A stretch of 64,000 bases of DNA from Caulobacteraceae bacterium (GTDB lineage: Bacteria > Pseudomonadota > Alphaproteobacteria > Caulobacterales > Caulobacteraceae). The position numbers and the translations under genes are program-made. Location: contig PLRV01000012.1 of assembly GCA_003164925.1 (NCBI GenBank), positions 2,422-66,421 of the forward strand, written 5' to 3'. Below the pieces are notes generated by a model. It was not told the DNA's origin. It ran no database searches and saw nothing but the letters and a program-made list of their open reading frames with translations. Shown here in pieces: positions 38,025-46,404 of the stretch; position 1 is the stretch's first letter, and the number at the start of each line of letters is the position of its first letter.

Positions 38025-38915
38025 GTGACTGTCCCGGCATCTGAAGTCGCGCCGCGCAAGGTGGCCTTCCTTGGCCTCGGCGTCATGGGCGGCCCGATGG
38101 CTCGCCATCTGCTCCAAGCAGGCCATCACGTCACGGTTTTCAACCGTACGGAAGAGAAGGCCCGCCGCTGGCGCGACGCGTATGGCGGCGTTGTAGCGGC
38201 CTCGCCTCGGCAAGCCGCCGAGGGCGCCGACATCGTGCTCGCCTGCGTCGGCGACGACAAGGACGTCGAAAGCGTCGCCCTGGGGGAAAGCGGCGCATTC
38301 TGCGGCATGGGCAAAGGGGCCATCTTCGTCGATCATACGACGGCTTCAGCGGCCGGCGCGCGAAGACTCTATGAGCAGGCGGCGGGCCGCGGCCTTCACG
38401 CCATCGATGCGCCGGTTTCCGGCGGCCAGGCCGGCGCCGAAAATGGCGCCCTCACGGTCATGTGCGGGGGTGACGAAGAGCCGTTCGAGGCGTTTGCGCC
38501 GGTCGCCAAGGCCTATTCGCGCGCGATCACCCTCCTGGGTCCAGCGGGGTCGGGACAACTCGCGAAGATGGTCAACCAGATTTGCATCGCGGGTCTGGTT
38601 CAGGGGCTGAGCGAGGGCATCGCGTTCGGGGAACGAGCGGGGCTCGATATGACGAAGGTGCTCGGCGTCATCGGAAAGGGCGCCGCGCAGAGCTGGCAGA
38701 TGGACCAGCGCGGCGCGACGATGATCGAAGATCACTTCGATTTCGGCTTTGCTGTCGACTGGATGCGCAAGGATCTGCGGCTGGCGATCGATGAATCGCG
38801 CCAAAATGGAGCGATGCTCCCAGTCGCGGCGCTCGTCGACCAATTCTACGCCGAGGTCCAGGCGCGCGGAGGCGGACGCTGGGATACCTCGAGTCTGATC
38901 CGGCTCTTGCGATGA
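38025..38915 (+). CDS. Beta-hydroxyacid dehydrogenase family oxidoreductase (GarR/MmsB type)
   Basis: A 296-residue NAD(P)-dependent enzyme: Rossmann motif VAFLGLGVMGGPMARHLLQA, substrate motif DAPVSGGQAGAENGALTVMC, and catalytic-lysine region AGSGQLAKMVNQICIAG. The family reduces tartronate semialdehyde or oxidises 3-hydroxyisobutyrate and similar acids. The exact substrate is not clear from the sequence. The GTG start is preceded by TGGAGAGGC. It lies downstream of the AraC gene in the same direction with a 197-base gap, so it may have its own promoter. It may take part in the aromatic region's lower pathway. Confidence 0.87.
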   Translation: MTVPASEVAPRKVAFLGLGVMGGPMARHLLQAGHHVTVFNRTEEKARRWRDAYGGVVAASPRQAAEGADIVLACVGDDKDVESVALGESGAFCGMGKGAIFVDHTTASAAGARRLYEQAAGRGLHAIDAPVSGGQAGAENGALTVMCGGDEEPFEAFAPVAKAYSRAITLLGPAGSGQLAKMVNQICIAGLVQGLSEGIAFGERAGLDMTKVLGVIGKGAAQSWQMDQRGATMIEDHFDFGFAVDWMRKDLRLAIDESRQNGAMLPVAALVDQFYAEVQARGGGRWDTSSLIRLLR

Positions 38916-38934
38916 CCCGGCGACGCCGGACGCT

Positions 38935-38974
38935 TAGAGCAGGCTGCGATTCCGTGGAAATGCGACCTGCTCTA
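38935..38974. repeat. TAGAGC-type palindromic repeat, copy 6
   Basis: TAGAGCAGG and CCTGCTCTA form perfect nine-base outer arms. The interior CTGCGATTCCGTGGAAATGCGA is itself partly symmetric. It lies between the convergent hydroxyacid-dehydrogenase and FMN-reductase genes, where it could also act as a bidirectional terminator. Confidence 0.65.
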
Positions 38975-38993
38975 AATCACGGTGGTTTGGCCT

Positions 38994-39593
38994 CTACGAG
39001 ACCACCGCTTCGGTGGGTGGCCGAGGGTGGCCCAGAAGCGGGGCGTGGCGACGGTCGCTCAGGGAATGCAGAAAATTCCGCAGAGCCTCTCCAAGCGCCC
39101 CTTCGGCGCCGGGCGCTAGGGTGAAGCCGCCGTCCTCGATGATGATATCCTGTTCCAGGACGAACTGCGCCTGAACGACGTGGCGAGCGCCCATCGACTG
39201 CAGGACAGGGCGCAGCGCGTAGTCGAGGGCGAGCACGTGGGCGAGACTGCCCCCTGTGCCGAGAGGAAGCAGAATCTTTCCCGCGAAGCCGAATTGGGGA
39301 AGGACGTCGAGGGCGGCTTTCAGCAGGCCGGAATAAGCAGCCTTGAAAATTGGCGTCGCAATGATCACGCCATCGGCCTTGGCGACGGTTTGGCTAAAGG
39401 CCTTGATCTCCGGATCATCAAATCGGCCCTGCAGCAAAGCCTGAGGGTTGATCTCCCGGGCGCGTATATGGACGGTTTCGATGCCGTGGGCGGCGATCTG
39501 CGTGAGAACGTGATCCACGAGGGCCTCGGTCCGGGATGTGCGCGAGGGACTTCCCGAGATCGCAACCACGTGGATCGGTGCTGCTGAATCCAT
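38994..39593 (-). CDS. NADPH-dependent FMN reductase (SsuE-like)
   Basis: A 199-residue flavodoxin-fold reductase. It has the phosphate-binding start HVVAISGSPSRTSRTEALVD, IIATPIFKAAYSGLLKAALD, PLGTGGSLAHVLALDYALRP. SsuE-type enzymes deliver reduced flavin to two-component monooxygenases. No matching monooxygenase is next to it, so it may serve another locus, or a flavin-dependent step in the aromatic region. Its ATG overlaps the stop of a short upstream frame (TGATG), suggesting translational coupling. Confidence 0.88.
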   Translation of the reverse strand: MDSAAPIHVVAISGSPSRTSRTEALVDHVLTQIAAHGIETVHIRAREINPQALLQGRFDDPEIKAFSQTVAKADGVIIATPIFKAAYSGLLKAALDVLPQFGFAGKILLPLGTGGSLAHVLALDYALRPVLQSMGARHVVQAQFVLEQDIIIEDGGFTLAPGAEGALGEALRNFLHSLSDRRHAPLLGHPRPPTEAVVS

Positions 39594-39847
39594 CAGAATT
39601 TCTTTTCTTTCAACCTTGCGCCTGCCCCTTCAATATCCTGCGGCAGGGCGCATTGGAATGCGAACAACGATTTGTATTTGCCCGAATAGTGCTCGAGATT
39701 CCGCCGGCTGACAGGATCAGCGTCCGCCGGCGCCGCTTCCACGAAAGGGAGGTCCCGTAAAAGGGCCGGCTGGTTACCGGGGAAATGATCTGGCAAGTTC
39801 GACCTTCGCGTTTCCAGCGAAAACGTGAAAAAACGTGCCGGCGACAA
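39593..39847 (-). CDS. Possible small protein coupled to the FMN reductase gene
   Basis: An 84-codon frame beginning MSPARFFTFSLETRRSNLPD and ending AGARLKEKKF, with its stop overlapping the FMN reductase start as TGATG. The codon third positions are moderately GC-rich. I recognise no domain. The upstream part reaches to within 24 bases of the divergent aldehyde dehydrogenase start, leaving little room for promoters, which argues against it. Kept only because of the stop-start overlap. Confidence 0.25.
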   Translation of the reverse strand: MSPARFFTFSLETRRSNLPDHFPGNQPALLRDLPFVEAAPADADPVSRRNLEHYSGKYKSLFAFQCALPQDIEGAGARLKEKKF

Positions 39848-39870
39848 CGTGAAAAAGACGAGAGCGAAAA

Positions 39871-41373
39871 ATGGCTGAAGCTGAAATTATTGAACGCGGC
39901 AAGGCAAAAGGCGCCGCGTCGCTCATGGATTCTTCGGTTTGGGAAGGCTGCGTCTTCGACGGGACGTGGCGTCAAACCGGCAAGGTTATCGTGGTGTCCG
40001 AGCCGGCGACGGGAGGTCGGCTCGGCGCTGTCGGCGCTTCCTCGCCGTCCGATCTTCCTGCGACCGTGGCCAAGGCGTCCAAGGCGCAGGCGGAATGGGC
40101 TTCCTGGCCCGCGGACAAGCGCGCGGCGCTGTTCCGCCGCGCCGCCGACATCATGGAACGCGAACGGGACGCCATCATCGATCTGATCGTTCGCGAGACC
40201 GGCGGCATCCGCGGAAAGGGGGAGACCGAGCTGCAGGGGACGATCAACGAGTTGATCCATTCCGCTGCGATTCTGATCGAACCGGAGGGCCAGATCCTGC
40301 CGAGCGGCGACCCGTCGCGCCTGAGCTTGGCGCGCCGCGTGCCGATCGGCATCGTTGGCGTGATTGCACCTTGGAACTTCCCGATGCTGCTGGCGATGCG
40401 CTCGGTGGCCCCGGCTATCGCGCTCGGCAATGCGGTGATCCTGAAACCCGATCCCCAGACTCCGATCGTCGGCGGCGCGGTGCTGGCGCGCACGTTCGAA
40501 CTGGCCGGACTTCCCGAGGGCGTGTTCAGCGTCGTCAACGGCGCAGCTGACGTCGGCGAAGCGCTCGTCACCGCGCCGGGTGTGCGGATGATCACCTTCA
40601 CCGGTTCGACGGCGGTGGGTCGCCGCGTCGGAGAGCTGGCCGGCAAGAATCTGAAAAAGGTCGCACTGGAACTCGGGGGCAAGAGCCCGTTCATCGTCCT
40701 GGAGGACGCAGATATCGAGCTTGCAGCCTCAGCCGGCGCCTGGGGGTCGTTCCTCCACCAGGGCCAGATCTGTATGGCGAGCGGACGCCATATCGTGCAC
40801 CGGAAGGTTGCCGCTCAGTATCTCGAAATCCTCAGTAAAAAGGCGAATGCGCTCCCCGTCGGCGATCCCTTCCGCGAGCAGGTGGCGCTCGGCCCGATCA
40901 TCAACGACCGCCAGGTGGCGCGGGTCCAGCAGATCGTCGACGATACGGTGAGCGCCGGCGCATCCCTGCTGGCTGGCGGCACGCACGAAGGCCGCTTCTA
41001 CCGCCCCACAGTCCTGGCCCAGGTCACCCGGGGCATGCCGGCCTATGATCTTGAGATCTTCGGCCCGGTGGCGCCGGTGGTGATCGTCGATGACGAGGAA
41101 GAGGCCATCCGCGTCGCCAACGACACCGAATATGGCCTGTCCGGCGCGGTGCAGACGGCTTCGCTGGAGCGCGGCCTGCGTGTGGCGCGCCAGATCCGGT
41201 CGGGCTTGGTGCACATCAACGACCAGACGATCGCCGACTATGCCGGAATTCCGTTCGGCGGATCCGGCGCCTCGGGCAACGGCTCTCGCTTCGGCAGCAC
41301 CACCAACTGGGACGAATTCACGGAGTGGCAGTGGATGACCATTGGTGGTCAGCCGGCCCGCTACCCCTTCTAG
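39871..41373 (+). CDS. Aldehyde dehydrogenase, LigV/benzaldehyde dehydrogenase-like
   Basis: A 500-residue NAD(P)+-dependent aldehyde dehydrogenase: IGIVGVIAPWNFPMLLAMRS, FTGSTAVGRRVGELA (cofactor site), LELGGKSPFIVLEDAD (catalytic Glu), FLHQGQICMASGRH (catalytic Cys), EIFGPVAPVVIVDDEEEAIR, PFGGSGASGNGSRFG. It resembles the vanillin/benzaldehyde group that converts vanillin to vanillate or 4-hydroxybenzaldehyde to 4-hydroxybenzoate. This would feed the adjacent pobA-lig operon. It stands as a single gene, divergent from the FMN reductase unit and convergent with the PobR-like AraC gene. Substrate is inferred from context. Confidence 0.88.
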   Translation: MAEAEIIERGKAKGAASLMDSSVWEGCVFDGTWRQTGKVIVVSEPATGGRLGAVGASSPSDLPATVAKASKAQAEWASWPADKRAALFRRAADIMERERDAIIDLIVRETGGIRGKGETELQGTINELIHSAAILIEPEGQILPSGDPSRLSLARRVPIGIVGVIAPWNFPMLLAMRSVAPAIALGNAVILKPDPQTPIVGGAVLARTFELAGLPEGVFSVVNGAADVGEALVTAPGVRMITFTGSTAVGRRVGELAGKNLKKVALELGGKSPFIVLEDADIELAASAGAWGSFLHQGQICMASGRHIVHRKVAAQYLEILSKKANALPVGDPFREQVALGPIINDRQVARVQQIVDDTVSAGASLLAGGTHEGRFYRPTVLAQVTRGMPAYDLEIFGPVAPVVIVDDEEEAIRVANDTEYGLSGAVQTASLERGLRVARQIRSGLVHINDQTIADYAGIPFGGSGASGNGSRFGSTTNWDEFTEWQWMTIGGQPARYPF

Positions 41374-41389
41374 CAACTCCGCCAACCGT

Positions 41390-42265
41390 TCACGCAGCCG
41401 CGTAGGGCTGCGACCTGAAAGACCGGGGCGAACGTCCGACGCCCCGGGCGAAGAAGCGTGAGAAATAGGCCGGGTCGCCGAAGCCGAGATAATAACCGGC
41501 TTCGGCCACGCTCATGTTGGAGTAGAGCATCAACCGCTTGGCCTCCAACAGCCGCCGCTCCTGCAGGATCCGCAGTGGGCTCACGTGCGCCACACGCTCG
41601 CAGGCGGAGCGTAGCTGCTTGGGGGTCACCGCCAGGGCGGCGGCATAGGCCTCGATATCGGCCTGAGTGCGATAACGTTCTTCGACCAGTTCGCGGAACC
41701 TCGCGACCAGTTCGGCATGAGCGCCCTGGGCCGTTGGCCGTTCCGCATTCAGCCGCCGCGCGGTGCGCAGAACCTCCACCAACAGCCGCACCAGCAGCGC
41801 CTCAACCGCCGCTGCATGGCCCGGCGCGGTCCACGCCAGTTCCCGGGCCAGATCGCGTAGGTGGCTCTCGATGGTTTTTGCCGCCACGGACGGGACAGCG
41901 GATGGCGCGGCGAACAGGGGCGCGAACTCCAGCTCGCGGCCGATCAGGTCGCGCAGATAGGCCTCCGACACCGTCAGCACCGATCCGGCGGTGTCGGTTT
42001 CAAAGCTGAAGCCATGCACCACGCGAGCGGGCAGGAGCAGCAGGCAGGGTGCGGAAAACGCAATGACGGCCGCATCGGCCCGCATCTCCCCGCCGCCCTG
42101 GGCGATGAAGAAGATATGGTTCAGATCGGCGTGGGCGTGGGGGCGGATATTCCAATGGCTGGGACGGCTGCGATCGTCCAGGCTTTCCAGATGCAAGAAC
42201 CGGTCGCCGACGGCTATCGGCGCTTCGCCATAGAGAAAAAAGCTGGGAATGATCTTGGTCGGCAT
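41390..42265 (-). CDS. PobR-like AraC-family regulator
   Basis: A 291-residue AraC protein: cupin domain (MPTKIIPSFFLYGEAPIAVG, WNIRPHAHADLNHIFFIAQG) and C-terminal helix-turn-helix pair (IEAYAAALAVTPKQLRSACE, LMLYSNMSVAEAGYYLGFGD, PAYFSRFFARGVGRSPRSFR). It is divergent from pobA, the standard position of PobR, which activates pobA in response to 4-hydroxybenzoate. Here the ten genes after pobA would be under the same control, because no LigR-type LysR gene is present. The start at 42265 gives the family N-terminus; the frame is open farther upstream. Confidence 0.9.
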   Translation of the reverse strand: MPTKIIPSFFLYGEAPIAVGDRFLHLESLDDRSRPSHWNIRPHAHADLNHIFFIAQGGGEMRADAAVIAFSAPCLLLLPARVVHGFSFETDTAGSVLTVSEAYLRDLIGRELEFAPLFAAPSAVPSVAAKTIESHLRDLARELAWTAPGHAAAVEALLVRLLVEVLRTARRLNAERPTAQGAHAELVARFRELVEERYRTQADIEAYAAALAVTPKQLRSACERVAHVSPLRILQERRLLEAKRLMLYSNMSVAEAGYYLGFGDPAYFSRFFARGVGRSPRSFRSQPYAAA

Positions 42266-42420
42266 GCGCCGATTATGCTCCGGCGCGACTGCGGCGGGCA
42301 AGCGAGCCAGGGCAATATGTCCAAGTTTCTGTGCGTTTGATCCATCGCCACCGCCGCCCGCGAGCGTAGAGTTGCGGCAAGCTGCGGGCATTCGCCCGTC
42401 GGCAACCATGGGGAGTGGGC

Positions 42421-43626
42421 ATGCGCAGTCAAGTCGCCATCGTTGGTGCGGGTCCGGCGGGCATGTTCCTGGGCCATCTGCTGCGCGCCGCGGGCATCGA
42501 CGCCGTCATCCTCGAACGTCACGACCGCCCTTACGTCGAGGGCCGCGTTCGCGCCGGCGTGCTGGAGCAGATCACCGTCGACCTGCTGGAGCGCCTTGGC
42601 CTGGGCGCGCGAATGCGCCGGGAGGGTCTGGTCCACACGGGGACCAACATCGCGCACGACGGCGAGATGTTTCGCATCGACATGCACGCCCTGACCGGCT
42701 CGAGCATCATGGTCTACGGCCAGCAGGAGGTGATGAAAGACCTGTTCGACGCCGCCGAAAAGACCGGTCCTAAGATCATCTTCAATGCCGAGGGCGTTAC
42801 CCCGCATGACATTGAAACCGACCGGCCGTTCGTCACCTGGCGTGTTGGCGGCGCCGATTTCCGCCTCGATTGCGACTTCGTGGTGGGCTGCGACGGTTAT
42901 CACGGGGTCAGTCGCACCTGCATTCCCCCGTCCGTGCTCAAGGTGTTCGAACGGGTCTATCCCTTCGGCTGGCTTGGGGTCCTGGCTGAAGTGCCGCCGG
43001 CCAATCACGAGCTGATCTACTGCAACCATGAGCGCGGTTTCGCCCTGGCCAGCATGCGGTCGCCGACCCGAAGCCGCTACTATCTGCAATGCGCCCTGGA
43101 CGAGCGGATCGAGGACTGGTCGGACGACCGGTTCTGGGACGAGCTCTGTACGCGTCTGGGTCCCGAGGCTGGCGCCCAGGTGGTTCGCGGGCCGTCGTTC
43201 GAGAAGAGCATCGCGCCCTTGCGCACCTTCGTCGCCGAGCCGATGCGGCACGGCCGCCTGTTCCTGGCGGGAGACGCCGCGCACATCGTGCCGCCCACGG
43301 GCGCCAAGGGGCTGAACCTGGCCGTTTCGGACATCATCATGCTGTCGGAGGCGCTTGAGGAATTCTACCGCGACCATAGCGCCGCCGGAATCGACGGCTA
43401 TTCGGCCCGGGCCCTGGCTCGTGTGTGGAAGGCCGAGCGCTTCTCCTGGTGGCTGACCGGCCTGACCCACCGCTTTCCGGAGACGGGACCGTTGGAGCGG
43501 CGGTTGCAAACCGCGGAACTGGATTATATTCGAACCTCGCGCGCGGCCCAGACCACCCTGGCCGAGAACTACGTCGGCCTGCCGCTTTTGCCGGTCCGCG
43601 CACCTTCGCCTACGGAGCTTGCATGA
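42421..43626 (+). CDS. pobA: 4-hydroxybenzoate 3-monooxygenase
   Basis: FAD- and NADPH-dependent hydroxylase that converts 4-hydroxybenzoate to protocatechuate. Length 401 residues. FAD motif VAIVGAGPAGMFLGHLLRAA, the early ERHDRPYVEGRVRAGVLEQ segment, DGYHGVSR and the second FAD motif LFLAGDAAHIVPPTGAKGLN (last Asp and PPTGAKGLN are diagnostic of PobA) are visible. The start follows GGGGAGTGG; a GTG at 42415 is in frame. It is the first gene of the operon, and its stop overlaps the ligC start (ATGA). It links the upper pathway directly to 4,5-cleavage of its product. Confidence 0.96.
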   Translation: MRSQVAIVGAGPAGMFLGHLLRAAGIDAVILERHDRPYVEGRVRAGVLEQITVDLLERLGLGARMRREGLVHTGTNIAHDGEMFRIDMHALTGSSIMVYGQQEVMKDLFDAAEKTGPKIIFNAEGVTPHDIETDRPFVTWRVGGADFRLDCDFVVGCDGYHGVSRTCIPPSVLKVFERVYPFGWLGVLAEVPPANHELIYCNHERGFALASMRSPTRSRYYLQCALDERIEDWSDDRFWDELCTRLGPEAGAQVVRGPSFEKSIAPLRTFVAEPMRHGRLFLAGDAAHIVPPTGAKGLNLAVSDIIMLSEALEEFYRDHSAAGIDGYSARALARVWKAERFSWWLTGLTHRFPETGPLERRLQTAELDYIRTSRAAQTTLAENYVGLPLLPVRAPSPTELA

Positions 43627-44564
43627 AGATTGTCGTTGCCGGCCAGGGCGCCTTTGGCGTCAAGCACATTGAGGCCATCGGCAATATTCCGGGGATCGAG
43701 ATCGTCTCGCTCGCCGGCGGCTCGCCGAATTCGACCCGCGAGGTGGCCGAGAAGTACGCTATCCCGCACTGGACCACCGACCTGGGCGAGGCGCTGAAAC
43801 AGCCGGGCGTCGAGGCGGCCATCCTCGCCACCCCCACCCACATGCACACCAGCCAGGCGATTCAGTGCCTGGAGGCCGGCAAGCATGTGCAGGTGGAGAT
43901 CCCGATGGCCGACTGTCTGGCCGACGCTGAACGGCTGGCGGATGTCGCCAAGCGCTCGGGCCTGGTCGCCATGGCTGGACACACCCGCCGCTTCAATCCG
44001 AGCCATCAGTGGGTGCACAAGAAGATCAAGGCCGGCGAACTGGCGGTCCAGCAGATGGATGTGCAGACCTACTTCTTCCGCCGCAGCAACATGAACGCCC
44101 TGGGCAAACCGCGGAGCTGGACCGACCACCTGCTCTGGCACCACGCCTGCCACACGGTCGACCTGTTCCAGTATCAGACGGGGGAGACCGCCTCGGTCGC
44201 CCGCGCGATCGAGGGGCCGATCCACCCGACGCTGGGCATCGCCATGGACATGTCGATCCAGATGAAGGTCCCGTCCGGGGCGATCTGCACCCTGTCGCTG
44301 TCGTTCAACAACGACGGCCCGCTGGGCACCTTCTTCCGTTATATCTGCGACAACGGCACCTACATCGCCCGCTACGACGACTTGGTGGATGGCAAGGAGA
44401 CGCCGATCGACGTCTCCAAGGTGGATGTCTCCATGAACGGCATCGAGCTGCAGGACCGGGAGTTCTTCGCCGCCATCGCCGAGGGTCGTGAGCCCAACGC
44501 CTCGGTGGCCCAGGTGCTGCCCGCCTACCAGACCCTCGATCGGCTGGAGAAGAGCCTGAAGTGA
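43623..44564 (+). CDS. ligC: 4-carboxy-2-hydroxymuconate-6-semialdehyde dehydrogenase
   Basis: A 313-residue GFO/IDH/MocA-type enzyme: MKIVVAGQGAFGVKHIEAIG, ATPTHMHTSQAIQCLEAGKH, MAGHTRRFNPSHQWVHKKIK, and the catalytic-type WTDHLLWHHACHTVDLFQYQ. LigC uses NADP+ to oxidise the hemiacetal of the ring-cleavage product to 2-pyrone-4,6-dicarboxylate. It is coupled to pobA by a four-base overlap and is followed by ligK after 53 bases, the widest gap in the operon. All later steps from its product are encoded downstream. Confidence 0.94.
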   Translation: MKIVVAGQGAFGVKHIEAIGNIPGIEIVSLAGGSPNSTREVAEKYAIPHWTTDLGEALKQPGVEAAILATPTHMHTSQAIQCLEAGKHVQVEIPMADCLADAERLADVAKRSGLVAMAGHTRRFNPSHQWVHKKIKAGELAVQQMDVQTYFFRRSNMNALGKPRSWTDHLLWHHACHTVDLFQYQTGETASVARAIEGPIHPTLGIAMDMSIQMKVPSGAICTLSLSFNNDGPLGTFFRYICDNGTYIARYDDLVDGKETPIDVSKVDVSMNGIELQDREFFAAIAEGREPNASVAQVLPAYQTLDRLEKSLK

Positions 44565-44617
44565 CCAACGTCATCTTCGCCCGCAAACGCCCGCTGAACT
44601 AAGATCGGAGCTCGGCA

Positions 44618-45307
44618 ATGAACGTGGTCGTCCGTAACATCCAACGCGCCGACAGCGCCATCATCGATGCCCTGGCGGAGTACGGCGTCGCCACGGTGCA
44701 CGAAGCCCAGGGGCGGATCGGCTTGCTGGCCTCGTATCTGCGCCCGATCTGGCGTCCGGTGAAGATCGCCGGCTCGGCGGTGACCTGTGAGGTCGCGCCG
44801 GGGGACAACTGGATGCTGCATGTCGCCGTCGAGCAATGCCGGCCAGGAGACGTGCTGGTCGTCGCGCCGACCAGCCCCTGCGAGGACGGCTATTTCGGCG
44901 ATCTCTTGGCGACCTCGCTGATGGCGCGCGGCGTGCGCGGTCTAATTATGGACGCCGGCGTGCGCGACGCCGCCGTGCTGCAGGAGATGGGCTTTCCGGT
45001 CTGGTCCAAAGCGATCTTCGCCCAAGGCACGGTCAAGGAAACACTGGGCAATGTGAACCGGCCGCTGGTCTGCGCCGGCGCGTTCATCAGGCCCGGCGAC
45101 GTGATCGTGGCCGACGATGATGGCGTGGTGGTGGTGCGCCGCGCCGATGCCAGCTCCGTCGCCGAGAAAAGCCGTCAGCGGGAGGCCAATGAGACCGACA
45201 AACGGGCGCGCCTGGCTGCCGGCGAGTTGGGCCTGGACATCTACAAGATGCGCGAGCGGCTGGAGCAGAAGGGTCTGCGCTGGGTCGACAGCGAAGACGA
45301 AATCTGA
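44618..45307 (+). CDS. ligK: 4-carboxy-4-hydroxy-2-oxoadipate aldolase
   Basis: A 229-residue RraA-like class II (metal-dependent) aldolase that splits 4-carboxy-4-hydroxy-2-oxoadipate to pyruvate and oxaloacetate, the last step of the 4,5-route; it often also decarboxylates oxaloacetate. The motifs [40 protein letters not shown] and [16 protein letters not shown] place it in the LigK/ProA/HMG-aldolase group. It ends six bases before the tautomerase gene. Assignment is supported by the neighbours. Confidence 0.93.
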   Translation: MNVVVRNIQRADSAIIDALAEYGVATVHEAQGRIGLLASYLRPIWRPVKIAGSAVTCEVAPGDNWMLHVAVEQCRPGDVLVVAPTSPCEDGYFGDLLATSLMARGVRGLIMDAGVRDAAVLQEMGFPVWSKAIFAQGTVKETLGNVNRPLVCAGAFIRPGDVIVADDDGVVVVRRADASSVAEKSRQREANETDKRARLAAGELGLDIYKMRERLEQKGLRWVDSEDEI

Positions 45308-45312
45308 GCGCC

Positions 45313-46404
45313 ATGCAGACAGCCGTCCCTTGCACCGTGATGCGCGGCGGCACCTCCAAGGGGCTGTACTTCAAGCTGGCTGATCTTCCGGCGGACATAC
45401 CCACGCGAGATGCGGTGCTGCTGGCGGCGATGGGCTCGCCCGACCCGCGTCAGATCGACGGCATGGGCGGCGCTCATCCCTTGACCAGCAAGATCGCCAT
45501 CGTCTCCCCTCCCAGCCGGCCCGATGCCGACGTGGACTATCTGTTCCTGCAAGCCGTCGTGGACGAGGCCAGGATCGACACATCGCAGAACTGCGGCAAC
45601 CTGCTGGCCGGGGTCGGTCCCTTCGCGATCGAGGAGGGCCTGGTCGCGGCCACCGGCGATGTCACCCACGTCCGCATCAACATGCTCAACACCCAGAGCC
45701 TGGCGATCGCCGCGATCCAGACCCCGGGCGGACGGGTCCGCTACGACGGCGCCGCGCGTATCGACGGCGTGCCTGGAACCGCGGCCCCGATCCCGATCGA
45801 TTTTCTGGACGTGGCGGGCTCAAGCTGCGGCAGCTTGCTGCCTACCGGCCATGCCCGAGACATCGTCGAGGGCGTGGAAGTCACCTGCATCGACAACGGC
45901 ATGCCGGTGGTGGTCATGCGCGCCGCCGACTTCGGCAAGACCGGCTATGAGAGTCCTGAAGAGCTGGAGGCGGACACCGCGCTGAAGGCCCGTGTCGAGG
46001 CGGTGCGACTGGCGGTCGGGCCACTGATGAATCTGGGCAATGTCACGAAGAAGACCGTGCCGAAGATGTGCCTGGTCGCCCCCGCTCAGCACGGCGGCGT
46101 CATCTGCACCCGCAATTTCATCCCCCATCGGGTGCATGAGGCGATCGGCGTGTTCGGCGCGGTCAGCGTCGCCACCGCTTGCGTCATCCCCGGCTCCATC
46201 GCCGCCGAGGTCGCCGGCATCGCCGACCCGGCGTCGGTCAAGAGCCTGGATGTGGAGCACCCCACCGGCTTCTTTACCGTCGAAATGGACATCGCCCTCA
46301 CCGACGGCGCTGTCCAGGTGCGCCGCTCGGCCCTCCTGCGCACCGCGCGTCGCCTCATGAGGGGCGAGGTCTATGTTCCAGCCAGCATCTGGAGCGGCAA
46401 GTGA
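45313..46404 (+). CDS. ligU: 4-oxalomesaconate tautomerase (LigU/GalD, PrpF family)
   Basis: A 363-residue PrpF-family isomerase: AVPCTVMRGGTSKGLYF, SKIAIVSPPSRPDADVDYLF, SQNCGNLLAGVGPFAIEEG (SxNCGN pocket), VKSLDVEHPTGFF. LigU moves a proton in 4-oxalomesaconate to the keto-form that LigJ hydrates; GalD does the same in gallate catabolism. Overlap of GTGA with the next gene shows tight coupling. The call rests on family and on its place between ligK and ligJ; the two names refer to near-equivalent enzymes. Confidence 0.9.
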   Translation: MQTAVPCTVMRGGTSKGLYFKLADLPADIPTRDAVLLAAMGSPDPRQIDGMGGAHPLTSKIAIVSPPSRPDADVDYLFLQAVVDEARIDTSQNCGNLLAGVGPFAIEEGLVAATGDVTHVRINMLNTQSLAIAAIQTPGGRVRYDGAARIDGVPGTAAPIPIDFLDVAGSSCGSLLPTGHARDIVEGVEVTCIDNGMPVVVMRAADFGKTGYESPEELEADTALKARVEAVRLAVGPLMNLGNVTKKTVPKMCLVAPAQHGGVICTRNFIPHRVHEAIGVFGAVSVATACVIPGSIAAEVAGIADPASVKSLDVEHPTGFFTVEMDIALTDGAVQVRRSALLRTARRLMRGEVYVPASIWSGK

